Position numbers and translations under genes: made by a program | Shown: in pieces, positions 1 through 11,761 of the stretch | Position numbering within the stretch: position 1 is the stretch's first letter | Layout of the letters: every line of letters begins with the position of its first letter | Assembly (NCBI GenBank): GCA_019671135.1 | Contig: JAHRHY010000008.1 | Coordinates: 930,001-994,000, forward strand | Direction of reading: 5' to 3' | DNA from: Linnemannia hyalina | Lineage: Eukaryota > Mortierellomycota > Mortierellomycetes > Mortierellales > Mortierellaceae | Length of the DNA stretch: 64,000 nt | The notes under the pieces: generated by a model | Seen by the model: only the letters and a program-made list of their open reading frames with translations | Database searches by the model: none | What the model was told of the DNA's origin: nothing

Positions 1-2018
1 GTTTGTTGACTTTTTTTTTTTTTTTTTTTTTTGAGGGGAGGAGGGGAGGAGAGGAGTTTGATTTTTTTAGTATTTCTCCGGGGTAAGTATATTCAACAAG
101 GGCTTCCCCCACCGCTTTCGTTCTCTTTTTCCTCAGCTTGGAAGTATGACCCCTCTTCCGCCTGCTCGTCCGTCTTTTTAGGTTGTTGAGTCGTCCAGTC
201 TGGAGTAGTGAGGAGAAAGAGGGTGGGGGATACGAATGTGCAGACTAGACAACGCTGTGAAGAAACGAGGGTGTTCGTTCTGCTCTATATCCTCGGGATG
301 GATATTCAGGGATTTCTTTAGGCCTTATTCCTGATAAGGACGACAGGGGATGATTGGATTAATGCATTGTTAGTTCAACCTGAGAGGGAAACAGAGCAAA
401 CCAAATGATTTTTTTTACCGCCAAATGCACTGACTCTGATACATATGTGATAAACTATCTGGACCGTCAAACGCGACTAGGGCAAAGGATGTGGACAAAC
501 GCGTAAAAAGCACTACGGGGACATAATCTGATGGGCAACGATAGGATGATGCTTTTGCAAAAGACGAGAGGAAGAATAAGGAAAAAAAAAAGATATCGTC
601 ATGCTGCTCAACCAATATTTGTGTGTTGTTTTAGGGTTGGCGCAAAATCAAAAAAAAAAAGTGGTGGCATCATTGTTTGTTTATGTTGACATCGTTCTTC
701 CGAGAGCAATGTCGAAATTTCTTTTGGAGTGGACATGGATGGATGGATGCAGAAGGAGGGTGCGTGTGGTGTGTGTGTGCGAGTTCCTGTGAAAAACAAC
801 AAAAGACAGGGCATGGGGCAGTGGTCGGTGGTCAGGGTACAATGTTCTAATTGACACAGATGATCGATGATGCTGGGCTGGCATGAACAATAAAATACGA
901 TGATGCAACGTACGCTGCACTCCACCCATCATCCCTTCTTTGTCGGAATACACATGTGCATCTCCATGACCTCGTTATTTACCTTATTCGTTATTGTTGT
1001 ATCACTCAAGTGTTCTTTTTCTTCGTTTACATGGATGCATATTTTTCATTCGGCCTTGGGTTCCGTCATTGATACAATTCGAACACAGGGGTACCCCGTT
1101 TGAACTATGAACCCAAATCATATCCATCCCCTCCCTTCCTTTGACGAAACAATCGTGGGTGGTAAAGTACTATACTTCTGAGTAAGAAAAGTAAAGAGGA
1201 GAGTCGCATGTCAGCCATTGTTATCGCGGAGTGGTGGATACTCGTCTTGAACGCGACAAGCCAACAAAAGAACACTTGTACTCATTCATCTTTGATCCTT
1301 GTCCCCATCATCCCTTATTTTGCCCCTATTTTTTCTTGCTTTGCATGGCCAATGACGAGCGAGGGAAGAGGGATAGAGAGAAGGAGAGCTTCTTGAATTG
1401 TCTCCCTTTTCTGGGTATTAATGATGCTCTCTATTGCATCTTCCTCATCCAGCGATACAATCCACATAGGCAGGATATCTGATATGAAGGCGATAGAAAA
1501 CAAAATGGAATGATGAAACTCAACCCCCTTCATACTTTCCTCCGCTTATTGTTGACATGACCCTGATTGTTCTCCAGAATTGGGTGCAAAATAACCTGCT
1601 ACACAGCCGCTCTCGCTTTCTCTTTTACCCATGTCGACCCGTGTCTTGTTGACAGGCCCACAGAAAAAGAGAAAAAAAAAAAGACGTGAAAGAGAAAGCA
1701 ATGACGAAGTTGGTGTAACGTTCACGCCCATTGTCCGACCCACAAAAATAATAACTCATGCATCTCGTACCATCATCCGCCATCAAAGTGTTTGGCCAGA
1801 CTGTCCACCTCCAACAAATAGAGTGCACCGGGTCATTGCACATTGAACAGCCGAATCCAAACTCCAAACACAAAAGAGAGTTGTGCGCCATTTTTTTAGG
1901 TGATGCAAGATAGGGATGGATAGAAGAAAAAGAAGGTGAAGGGAAGGGTTTGAATGAGCCCATCCCACCTCTCTCCCCTGCCTTGTCACTACCCTGCCGC
2001 ACTCTATCCTGTCCCCCG

Positions 2019-2038
2019 GTACTGTACATGTACAGTAC
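2019..2038. other. 20-bp perfect palindrome GTACTGTACATGTACAGTAC
   Basis: The sequence equals its own reverse complement over all 20 bases. A shorter relative, GTACTGTACAGTAC, lies at 4176-4189. A symmetric site of this kind could bind a dimeric regulator or form a short cruciform. The function is unknown. Confidence 0.75.
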
Positions 2039-2869
2039 TAGTTCTCTTGTACCCTAGCCTCTGTGCCCACTTTTTTTTTCCCTTCGTTCAGTACACTCTC
2101 TTCATTGCCATTGTCGTTAGCCATTTTTCTCCTTCGCGGTGACGACAACTTATCCTTCGGGGGTTCAAGGGGAGAGACCTGAATACTAGCAACGGGGAGG
2201 GTAGGTACAACTTTAAGACTCTGCATGAGAACAGTATCTCGAGAGCAAGTGACGTACTCTTTTTCTTGACTTACCATCGTTCAAGTTCAGGATGTCTTGT
2301 TCGAAAAAATGTGCGAGGAACCAAGCATAGAATGGAAGACGCGTGAACAAAAAAATAATAACAGAGAATGATGGGAATCAATCGTTTACTATCGCACAAT
2401 ATTTGAGCCTTTTGAAAGATAGTAGCAGGGGGGTCAAAGTGATCAACGAGATCGTCGCTGTCGTCAGAGGTGAGGATGAGAAAAAGGGTGGCCGTAAAAA
2501 TGAAGAAAAATGACGACGTCATTTTCGTCCATTCAGCATTGGCATCCCTTGTTTGCCTACGCTTTTTTTTTTCTCTGCCGTTTTGGACTCGACTAAAGGA
2601 ACAAAAAAACAAATGGTGGTGGTAGGTACATAACTGGATGTGCAAGCATGAACAATAATTGGATGGACGAGAGTCAAAAGCGCCCAACGAATGAACGGCT
2701 GTCGATAGCTAACCACTTTGAAAATTGAACGCCTTGAACACCACCACCTCGCCTATTGTTGTTTGTTATCGGTTGTTGTTGGTTTTTTTTTCGGCGTCTA
2801 TATGCATATATGCCTTTATTGGTTTTTTCCCCCTCTCCTCCTCTTTGGTTGACAATTCTTGAAGTAAAT

Positions 2870-2886
2870 CCCCCCCCCCCCCCCCC
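2870..2886. repeat. poly-C run (17 nt)
   Basis: An uninterrupted run of 17 C lies in the gene-free region. Such a run is mutable and easily miscounted by sequencers. Confidence 0.9.
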
Positions 2887-3367
2887 TCTTTTCCTTCCTA
2901 TTATTATGCCTATTATTTTCTGTCAGAAATAACGATGTAGATATGTAATGGCCACCCCCTTTCCTTCTTTCAGGTGTGTGTCCCCTCGATGCTCCTCCTC
3001 ATCTTTTCTTTTCTGTCCAAGAAGACGAAGAAGCTGCATGAAGCAATCAACATGAAGAGTTGCCCGACTCTGCTGTTTATGTTTTCATTGGGTGATGGAC
3101 CTGAGCAAGGCAAAGAACCCCAACCCCTTTCCCCTTTCCATCTTTATTTGCCTCCCTTCGTCGTCGCTAGTGCCAAACCCAAAAAAAAAAAAGATGTTGG
3201 AAGGTACTATACAAGGAGAGGAGCATTTATTACATACATAGAGCGAATGAATGTGACTGAAGAAAAGAAGGGCGGCGAGAACGAAGACGAAAGGAAAAGG
3301 CAAAGGGGATAGACAGCAGACAGACACTTGATCCTAAAATATCGCGTCATTTTGCATGCAACAATTA

Positions 3368-3394
3368 TTGTTGTTGTTGTTGTTGTTGTTGTTG
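3368..3394. repeat. (TTG)9 microsatellite
   Basis: Nine uninterrupted TTG units lie in non-coding sequence. Trinucleotides of the TTG/CAA family recur across the window, both in leaders and in Gln/Asn-coding tracts. Confidence 0.9.
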
Positions 3395-4175
3395 AGTTTG
3401 TTTACTATTCTATCCATATCTTGTCTCTCAATGGAATAAGGAAGGCTCTAAGTAGGGACGAATGGAAAGGTAAAAGGAAGGGGAGAGTTAGATGTGGAAT
3501 TGTGAGGCGGAGGGAATATGGACGGACGAAAAGTGAAAAGGAGAGACATTTATTTGCATTCGAAATTTTCAGTAAAAAAGTGCACTAACGACGCTCTGGT
3601 CGGACAGGTGGAGTTTCCTTTTCACCTTAGCGTACGCCTCACTTTGTTCTATGGCGTGTCCTTCGCTTCATTTGTTGACAGCTAACGTTCAGGTTTTCAC
3701 CAAGAATTAAATACTAGCGTCTTGCAATTGCATGGACGTGTCTATGTGTGGAGGGAGAAGGTGCTAGTAGTCCTTCTTGGTGTGGGAGTGAGATTCTACC
3801 ATCAGCACCTTTGACACTCAAAACACTCCCGACCAATCGGTACTGAAATGATAACGGCATGGCGATGTTGGGAGGTCAGTTTTGGAGAGGAAGGAGTTTC
3901 CTCCGCTAATCAACTTTTGCTGTTGACTCTATAGTGTTTAGGCAGAATGCATTTCCAGTACAAATGCAAAAGACTTGATCCAAGACATGTGTACCTTTGC
4001 TGTTGTTATTGTTTTGGTCAAGGTTGCTGACTTGACTCATACCGATAGGAGTTATGTTCGAGCAAGAAAGAAAAAAAAAAGAGTACATGGGATTGGAGCC
4101 TTTTGGGGAGGAGATATGTACACAAAGGACCGCCGTCCGGTCTCGAAGCCCGAACAAAAAACAGTGACCAGTATT

Positions 4176-4189
4176 GTACTGTACAGTAC
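4176..4189. other. 14-bp palindrome GTACTGTACAGTAC
   Basis: A perfect 14-bp palindrome is followed by a further AGTAC half unit. It shares its arms with the 20-bp palindrome at 2019. Confidence 0.7.
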
Positions 4190-7100
4190 AGTACTCTAGG
4201 AGAATTTGTCACAAACGATCAAGTTGCCTTTTGAGCGGGGATTCGTAAAAAAAAAAGTGGATACCGGACTACAAGTACAAAATAGATCGACGTCTCGCTC
4301 TCACTCGCCTTGCCTGTCAAGTGGTTATTTGTCTGCTCTATCGTTTGTGTCTGTTGTAATTGCTACCCACTTGGTTGCCTATCCATGCCGCATGCAAGGG
4401 TGTAGTTATTTTACATGCGCAACACCCTGGATGAGCTGGTCTACATACATCTAGCTAAAAATAAAAATAAAGACGGCGCTAGTGGAAATGCAGCAAGGCA
4501 GTATGGAAAAAGGGATACCATGGTTACCCGTTCTTTGGCTGCCTTGTTGCTGCTCATGGTAGTACCTTGCTCCATCTATTTTTTGTGCTTTTGTGTTTTT
4601 TCACGCGGACCCTTATTTTTCTTTTCTGTCCTCTCGGTGATTTTCAATCATGAATGCAAAGTGTGTCCTGTCCAATTGATGAGATGGGGTCAAAATTATG
4701 AGAGCAATTGGTACCCATTCGCAACATGCCAATGAAAGCGAAGGAAGAATGGAGAGAGAGAGCTATTTTTCTTCCTAAACCGACAAGCTCGAAGTCGCGC
4801 TTTTTTATGGCATTGAGAGCAACTAGCGAATTGACCCTGCTTTACGTTAGTTCGGCTACCTATTTGTGTTTTTTTTTGTGTTGTGTATTGTTGTTGCGAG
4901 CGACCCTGCATGTGAGCTGCCCCGGAGGAGGGGTGAAGACAAGGAAGGAGATGCTATTGTCCAACCCATCAATAAAGGAAAAAGATGACATTCCTCCGAC
5001 CGGCTGGACAAAAGGCAAAGAGCCCAAACGAGTGACAGGGTAAAGGTCAATTTCATGGGCTCATCAAGTAATAATTAACGGCGAATTAGGGTGCCCCTTC
5101 TGTCAATGTCTTTCGCCCATCAAACACACATGTAGACTACACCCCCCTTTTGCTATTGTTGTCAGTTTGTATGATGAATGAGAGCCCTTGCGGGTTAATA
5201 GTACCTTTCTCTTTGTTGTTGACGAATCCAAGAGCCAAAAAAGCACAGGCACCACAAAAAAGCCAATGAAGGGTTCAACAACGGAAAGGAGGATGACTCT
5301 GTAACAAAAGAAATAAACAAAAAAGGTAAATAGCGCACTAGTCACCAAACTAGGTAGGAGACAAAAGAGCTTCACCCACCCTGACAGTCAACCACCCATT
5401 TGCTCGTTCGTTTTACCTCACCAAATGGCCGTAATGCCTCTCTCCTTCTAGTTCGCGCTCTCTGCCCAAAAGTCCACATCTCCTCAACACCAATTATCTT
5501 TTCCCCGCATCTGTCTTCATTCTATCACTTTATTCTGTAGATAGGGAAACGGCATCCAACTTTTCCTCACATTTCATCCCGCTCATTTCATTCATGTGCA
5601 TTGCTCGTTCGTGCTGGGTTCGATATTGAAATGCACTTTTCTTCTTTGTGCTAGTCCTCAAGAAGTGGGTCTAAAAACGGCAAGCGCGCGTTTTTTTCAT
5701 CTTCTTCTGCATGTTTCTTTAGACCAGGAACATAAGCAATACTCAACCCAATGGCTATTCTGTAGGTCGGATCTGGTCCCTTCCACTGGTCTGCGAATTT
5801 GGGCGGGGATTTTTTTTCTTTGGGCGGTTGGAGTAGACTACGATAGACTGACTACCTTTTCCTACATATACCTTTAGAACAGGAATGCAGATCGTAGTTT
5901 ACATCGATAGTAGGATGAGGGGAGAAAGGGGGGGATTGTCTAGTTTCATACAAGTCCCTCAATGGCTACTGGTATTTGATATTCTTTCAAGTCTCGGATG
6001 CAGATTTTTGTTATCAGAAATTGTGTAGAAAGGTATTGCACGCGCTATGTCTTTTTTGTTAAGTATGTGAGATGAGGATGTGTGATGTGCAAGATGAGGA
6101 TGATGAGATGGAAAAAAATGGTGATGGGGCACCCGGAGGTTCAGGAGTGCACATTTAAGAAAAGGAGTGTGAGCGTGTGAGCAAAATAAAACCCCAAACA
6201 CACACACGCAAAAAGCAGCCAGCCAGCCGGACAGCAGCAACCACCCAAACAAGAACAACAAGACAACTGTCCGTGCATCAGTTATATTTTTTGTATTGAG
6301 TACTGCAAAGTATTCAATAATAGAAGAGCTCGAAAAGGGAGTCACGTACGTTCAATGTTGAACTCAACTCACGAATGACGACAATGACGTAGGGGAAAGA
6401 GAAAAAAAAGGGGGGAATGAGGGGAGGAGGGCAGAGAGAAAAGAAGGAGATGTGATTGTGGAAAATGGCAACAACATTACAGAACAGAAACAGGAAGCGA
6501 TTGATGGAGATAAAGGAAGCCAGCAATGAAGGATTATGAAGAAGACGGCAACAACTACGAACAGCCCATCCTGCCAACAGCAACAACAACAACGAATCGC
6601 CTATTGTTCTTCACTGTCGAAAAAGAGAGTGGAAGGTCCTCGTTTCGACTGTTATGGGTGCTTATTCTCCTTCTTGCACTCGTTCTGGAGGTCATTCTCG
6701 TCTTGTTATCTCTCTTCACCTTATTTGTGTTGCTCTATCGTCGTCATCATCATCATCATCATCAGACCTTCCCTTTCATTCTCCTCTCTTTCACTCTGTG
6801 TTGTGTCTGTTATCCTCTCCCCCCTGTCCAGCTCTTCAAATGCTGGGGTGCTGTGGCATGTCCACTCCTTGTTTTGCCAATACAATTCGCTGCTGCTCCG
6901 TTTACCTTTTGACCTCTGGGGTCCCCGTTTTCCCTTTTTTCTTTTTTTTCTTTCTTCACCCTCTTCCTTCTGTTGACATGATCCGAACTAGGCGACTAAA
7001 CAAAAGGACGGGATGGAAAAAAAACGACTAGCGTCCAACAAATTGCAATTGAACTTTGTATTGCCTCGCGCACGCACTCACAAAAAAAACATACACACCA

Positions 7101-7314
7101 CACTCCCCACGGTCGGCTCCTCTCTTTCTCGTTGTTGCATTACACATTTTACATGTCCATTCATTCCGTGTGTTGAATGTATATGTCGATGTATGTGCTC
7201 ATCCCTCATCTTTGTTTTGTTGTTGGTTGTCCTGCCTTTCTATCTCCTCTCTCTATCTGATCTTTTTGTTCTCTTTTCATGATAGTTCATTTCCTCATCT
7301 CGTCTCGTTCTCTC

Positions 7315-7340
7315 TTTTTTTTTTTTTTTTTTTTTTTTTT
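7315..7340. repeat. poly-T run (about 26 nt)
   Basis: A long uninterrupted T run in non-coding sequence. Exact length is likely to vary between reads and isolates. Confidence 0.9.
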
Positions 7341-8130
7341 CTGTTCGCGACCACACGGACAAACACGCTCACATTGTAGACGAATGGTACTCCTGCGTTG
7401 CGGAATGGTACTAAAATAAAAAATAAGTCTTGCAGTGAAATGTGCCCAGCTCGGTGCTATGCTTAACCATCTGCACTTCACAGTTGTCGTTCTAATTGTC
7501 AATATTGTTGTTGTTGGCACTTGTTTGTTTCGTTGCTGCTGTTGCTCATTACAATTTTTTTTGCCGCCAACTCCAGGATCCATTGCGATTCGGAGATGAA
7601 AGTTGAATCGACAGGGTATCGCACAGATGTTGACTATAATAAATAAGTACTCATCCCTTCACCCCGAGAATTCGTTTTCTTGTTGTGTGCTGTATCCTCC
7701 CGTCTCAAACGAAAAAAGAAAAAAGAAATGACAAAAAGGTGTATTGAGCTATCAAAAAGCATTACCGCGAATGTCATCCGGGTCTGTATTTTTGTTTTGT
7801 TGTGTTTTGTTTTTCCACCTTCGTCATTGGCTTCATTACACGTTTCTTCAAACCTCTTTGCCATTACGACACACAAGAAACCGAACGAAAAGAAGAACAA
7901 TGGATTGATAGGGAGAGCTCCCATACACACATACGCACATTCAAAGATGCTTTAACACACTGACCACAGATCGTCACTGGCTATCTATCACCCGCCGTAA
8001 TCATCCTTTATTGTTATTTTTGTTGGCACTCGTGTCTAGCCCTTTTGCTTCATGGAGGAGGCGAAGGGTAGAATCATTACTCTATTCACTGCCACTTTTG
8101 CTTTTGATGTTGTCGTGAGTTTGCTCTACA

Positions 8131-8153
8131 ACACACATACACACACACACACA
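8131..8153. repeat. (CA)n microsatellite
   Basis: A CA-rich tract interrupted once by AT, in non-coding sequence. Confidence 0.85.
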
Positions 8154-11100
8154 ATGGATCGCATTTTTTCATTCAATTCTTTGTACTCAATGTTCGTGGA
8201 CGTGTTTGCGTGTTTGCATTTGATCGCGAAAGGAGGAGAGGTGAGGGAAGGGGATGAATACCAACAGCTGAAAATAAAACAACTTGACAACAAACAACAA
8301 AAGTGTCCCCATGTGCATGATACAAAAAAGTGTACACAAAACAAGGTTGCTCTTTTTCAGGATAAGTCGGTGGATCATCACAATGCGCCAAAATAAACCA
8401 TAAACTCGACGGACGGCGGGCGGCTCTTGCTCTCTCGCTCCCAGGACCACTTGACCCTTCCCTTGTTCCTTTGGTTCCCTTCCCTCCCCTCTCATTCCCT
8501 CATTTTGCTACATTTTTTTTTGCCGCCTTCACCCACACAACTCGCTCAACTTTCCTGATGGGAGTGGGGGTTTTACATTGACACGAGTAACTAGTAAGTG
8601 TTTAAAGTGTAAAGCTCCTCTTTTTCTCTCCTCCAGGGCACCAGTCGGTTTTATTGTTTGTTGTTGTGATGTCGGAGGGAAACAAATGACAAAGAAAAGG
8701 CGATTATTATCTAATGCATCAGGGTAAACCCTAAAAGCAGCGAGAACAACTCAAGCAACACAGACAGAGCAGCTGGTTTCTACCTGACAAACATGGTTAC
8801 AAGCTACTTTACCAAGCTAAGGTGTGATAATAAAAAAGACGGGTCTACTACACAGTTCTACCTTATCCGTTTCGAATGAGGGTCCTTTGTTGGTGAGTTG
8901 ACTGAATAAGGGTATCGATGGTTGATCAATTCAGTTGTCACTGATTGAATGTTTTACTTTCATCTGATGAATGTCGACGAAGACTTACCGCTGTTGTTGG
9001 TGTTGTTGCTGTTGTTGACGACAATCCTTTTTGTTAACCACTCATTCGTGGGTCGAATGACTTTAATATTACAACGACGACGATGATGTTACTTCAATCG
9101 GTAAGCCTCCTGCTTTTTGTTCTTCGTTCGCTCGGGGGCTTCTTTTTCTTTTTCGTCTTCATTCCTTCTCACACCCCCATTTTTTTTATTCTTTCATAAC
9201 CCCATCCTGGCCAATTTCCCAGCAAAGAGAGTATGGGGTGAGAACGAGGAAGGAAGATGTTGTTGTCTAACTCCTTCATTCGTACTCTCTCTCTCTTTTG
9301 TTGTTCGAGCATGTTCTCCTTTCAACTCTGTCTTTCCCCCTACAGGGCAAGCTGACAGGTAAGAAGACGGGCAGCAAGCATCCCTTTCTCTGTCTCCTTC
9401 ATTGCTGAATATAAAGATAAAGAAACAAAAAAAAAACTGAGATTCTATTCAGTCGCTTTAGAGTAATATTTCTAATACAGTCGGATTGTTTTTTTTTAAC
9501 ATTTATTTTTTGTGTACGTCAATTTGAATTAATTCAATCACTATTCAACTTCTATCCCATCACCATCCATCCCCACCTGGTTCAGTACACCATTGTTCAA
9601 TGTTCATTGAGTACCCAAACAAAAAATGTTATAAATGATCCCACCTTGTTGTGCTTTTTTCTTTTTTCTTCTTTTCACTTTCTTCTTTCCTTACTGCTTT
9701 CTTCTCTTCTTGAACTTACAAAGCCCCTTACTTTTCATATCTCTCCCTCTCTCTCTCTCTCTCTTTCGAGATTTTACAAAGTCTTCAACAAGTCAACAGG
9801 TTATCAACAAACACCACAAGAACGCACAACCACCTCCAACAACAATAGCAACACGCACCAACAACAACACACACTAGTGGCATCCCACCCTTTACCTCTT
9901 AGCACCACTCCCTCGCTTACCCACATCCAACTTTCACATCCAACTTTTGCATTAAGCGCCCTTTTTTCTATCTTACATTTCTGTTCTCAAGACACACTTT
10001 GTATTCAACTTCCTTCACTCCCATTTTTTTTCTTCAGATCACCACAATGTAAGTAAAAAAGAAGGATTTTTAGAAAGTGGGAGACTGGCAAAGTGGAGGA
10101 AGAAGAAGAGAGAAGAAGGGAAGAAGGAGAGGCACAACAAGGCTGGCACCGCCAAGGGGACCCGATCTGGGACAATGTCTCAGATTAGATCCATGGTCAC
10201 CGACCAGCCTTTGGTTCTGGTTGTGCCTGTCCTGCCCTGCCCTGCCCTACCCTACCGCCTGCCGGAGCAAACTCCTTCATTATCGTTATTTGCCACGGAT
10301 AAAACTGCTTTTTATCCCCACCTTGCCTCACGTTGACCTTGTACATCCCTTCCTTCCCTTCTCTCACCCGAAATCACCGCTGTATTTATTTATTTGTCCC
10401 ATTTCCTCCTCATATTATTTACATCTCCCAATATTGATGTCGATTGAAGCAGACAAAAAAAAACGGTTTTTGCGCAAGCAAGCGGCGGACACAAAAGCCC
10501 ATGGTTGGGTTGGCTGTTCATTTGATGCATGTGGCGTGCCTTGCAATGCAATCAACAACGCACCTTCGTCACTGTTCCTTGCGGTGTTTCGTCACACTTT
10601 CTTTAGCCAGTTATCATCGACACCTTGTTATTATCAGCCTTTTTATTTGCCTCTTTCTTGTTTCCTCCGCTTCTCTTCCTTTTCGTCTTCTCGTCTTCCT
10701 TTCCCAAAATACACTCTTCCTCCTCCCCTATCCAGCGTTTCTCCTCACGCCTGTACTTTTTCTACTCCCGTTTGTACCAAACATCACATCCCACAGATGT
10801 GGCCCTAAACCATTCAAACAATACCCTAACCTTGTGTATGTATACTTCTTTTATCCTTGAACTTGTACCTCACCTAACAGACCGTCAAGGCACTAGAGCA
10901 TTTGCCTTTGTTCCTTTCAAGCGCCATTTTCTACTCTGTAAGTCGTAAGTCTCTATCCACCTCTCCTCCCTCTCCACTTTCCTATCCACTTCCTGCCTCC
11001 ATCAGCACAAAACAACTCGTTGGTGTTCAAGGTTGCTGTAATGTCTTCCACTCTCTCTCTCTCTACCTCTCTCTCTTTTTTTGTACCTGTCTTTCTCTTT

Positions 11101-11400
11101 CTTTCTCTATCTCTGAAGCGCGAAAGGACGTATGTTGAGTCGGCAAGAGTCTGGCGCCTTGGGGTTCAACATCATTCAGGACATGGACACTTCAACAGCA
11201 ACAACAACAGCCGGCCACTCATCCATCCTTCCTCCGTGTGTCTACTAGCCGAGTCAAAACAACAGCTTGCTAATCATAACCAACTTTTTATTAATAAATG
11301 TCTTCTTCCTTTTCTCTCCTCTCCCTCTCTCCTTTCTGTCACCCCCCCTATTGTCCACTTCTGTCCTCGCGCCCTTCTGTCACCTTGCTTCCTCCCTCTC

Positions 11401-11437
11401 GTCCTTCCATCCTGTCCTTCCATCCTGTCCTTCCATC
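11401..11437. repeat. 13-bp tandem repeat, about three copies
   Basis: The unit GTCCTTCCATCCT is repeated back to back inside the pyrimidine-rich leader; the last copy is slightly diverged. Confidence 0.75.
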
Positions 11438-11695
11438 TCTCCTTTCCCTTTTGTCGTCCACCTCCTCCTCGCCATCATCATTATCTCTCCCTGCCTGCCA
11501 TCCTACCTATCCTCCTCCTTTTGTTTAATGTGATATCTACTCACTTCCACTACACACAAACACAGACACAAACACAAACACACACAACGGTGCTACCGTC
11601 GTTCCTCGAATAGATTTCATCCCCCTTCTGTCCGATTTTTCCTTTCTATTGTTTCGGTCAAGAGTCGCTTATCTTTTTATTTCCAAGCCCTCGCG

Positions 11696-11723
11696 CAACA
11701 ACAACAACAACAACAACAACAAC
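11696..11723. repeat. (CAA)9 microsatellite
   Basis: A run of CAA units lies just upstream of the first ATG of the C2H2 gene. Confidence 0.85.
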
Positions 11724-11761
11724 CTCCCTACCCTCTATCCTCTAATTGACAAGGTTCTCCA

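Larger units (their letters stand above)
1..9590. other. gene-free, low-complexity region
   Basis: No open reading frame here looks like a real protein. Those present are short, phase-inconsistent and made of Phe/Leu/Ser or Lys/Arg/Glu runs translated from homopolymers. The stretch holds poly-T and poly-C runs, TTG, CA and ATC repeats and two GTAC palindromes described separately. I saw no rRNA, no tRNA and no transposon protein. It may be the distal upstream region of the C2H2 gene at 11762, a home for non-coding RNAs, or old decayed repeats; the sequence alone does not decide. Confidence 0.6.
9591..11761 (+). other. pyrimidine-rich leader/promoter region of the C2H2 gene
   Basis: The + strand is strongly T/C rich for about 2 kb, with CT runs (about 9741-9768), many CAA repeats (11696-11723) and a 13-bp direct repeat around 11401-11437. 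Donor-like GTAAGT sites follow purine-poor stretches near 10046 and 10937, so part of this may be a transcribed, spliced 5' leader. No continuous protein-like frame is seen. Confidence 0.5.

Noticed and set aside
5103..5375. Hydrophobic 90-residue frame on the minus strand
   Set aside because: It lies in the low-complexity region with no neighbouring exons or leader signals; its hydrophobicity comes from T-rich sequence.
7310..7345. Poly-T run as the tail of a retrotransposon
   Set aside because: No element body or target duplication is seen beside it, and homopolymers are common throughout this region.
9607..10056. 149-residue Ser/Leu/Phe-rich frame
   Set aside because: It is a translation of CT and CAA microsatellites in the leader; a GTAAGT donor-like site at its end makes a non-coding exon more likely.
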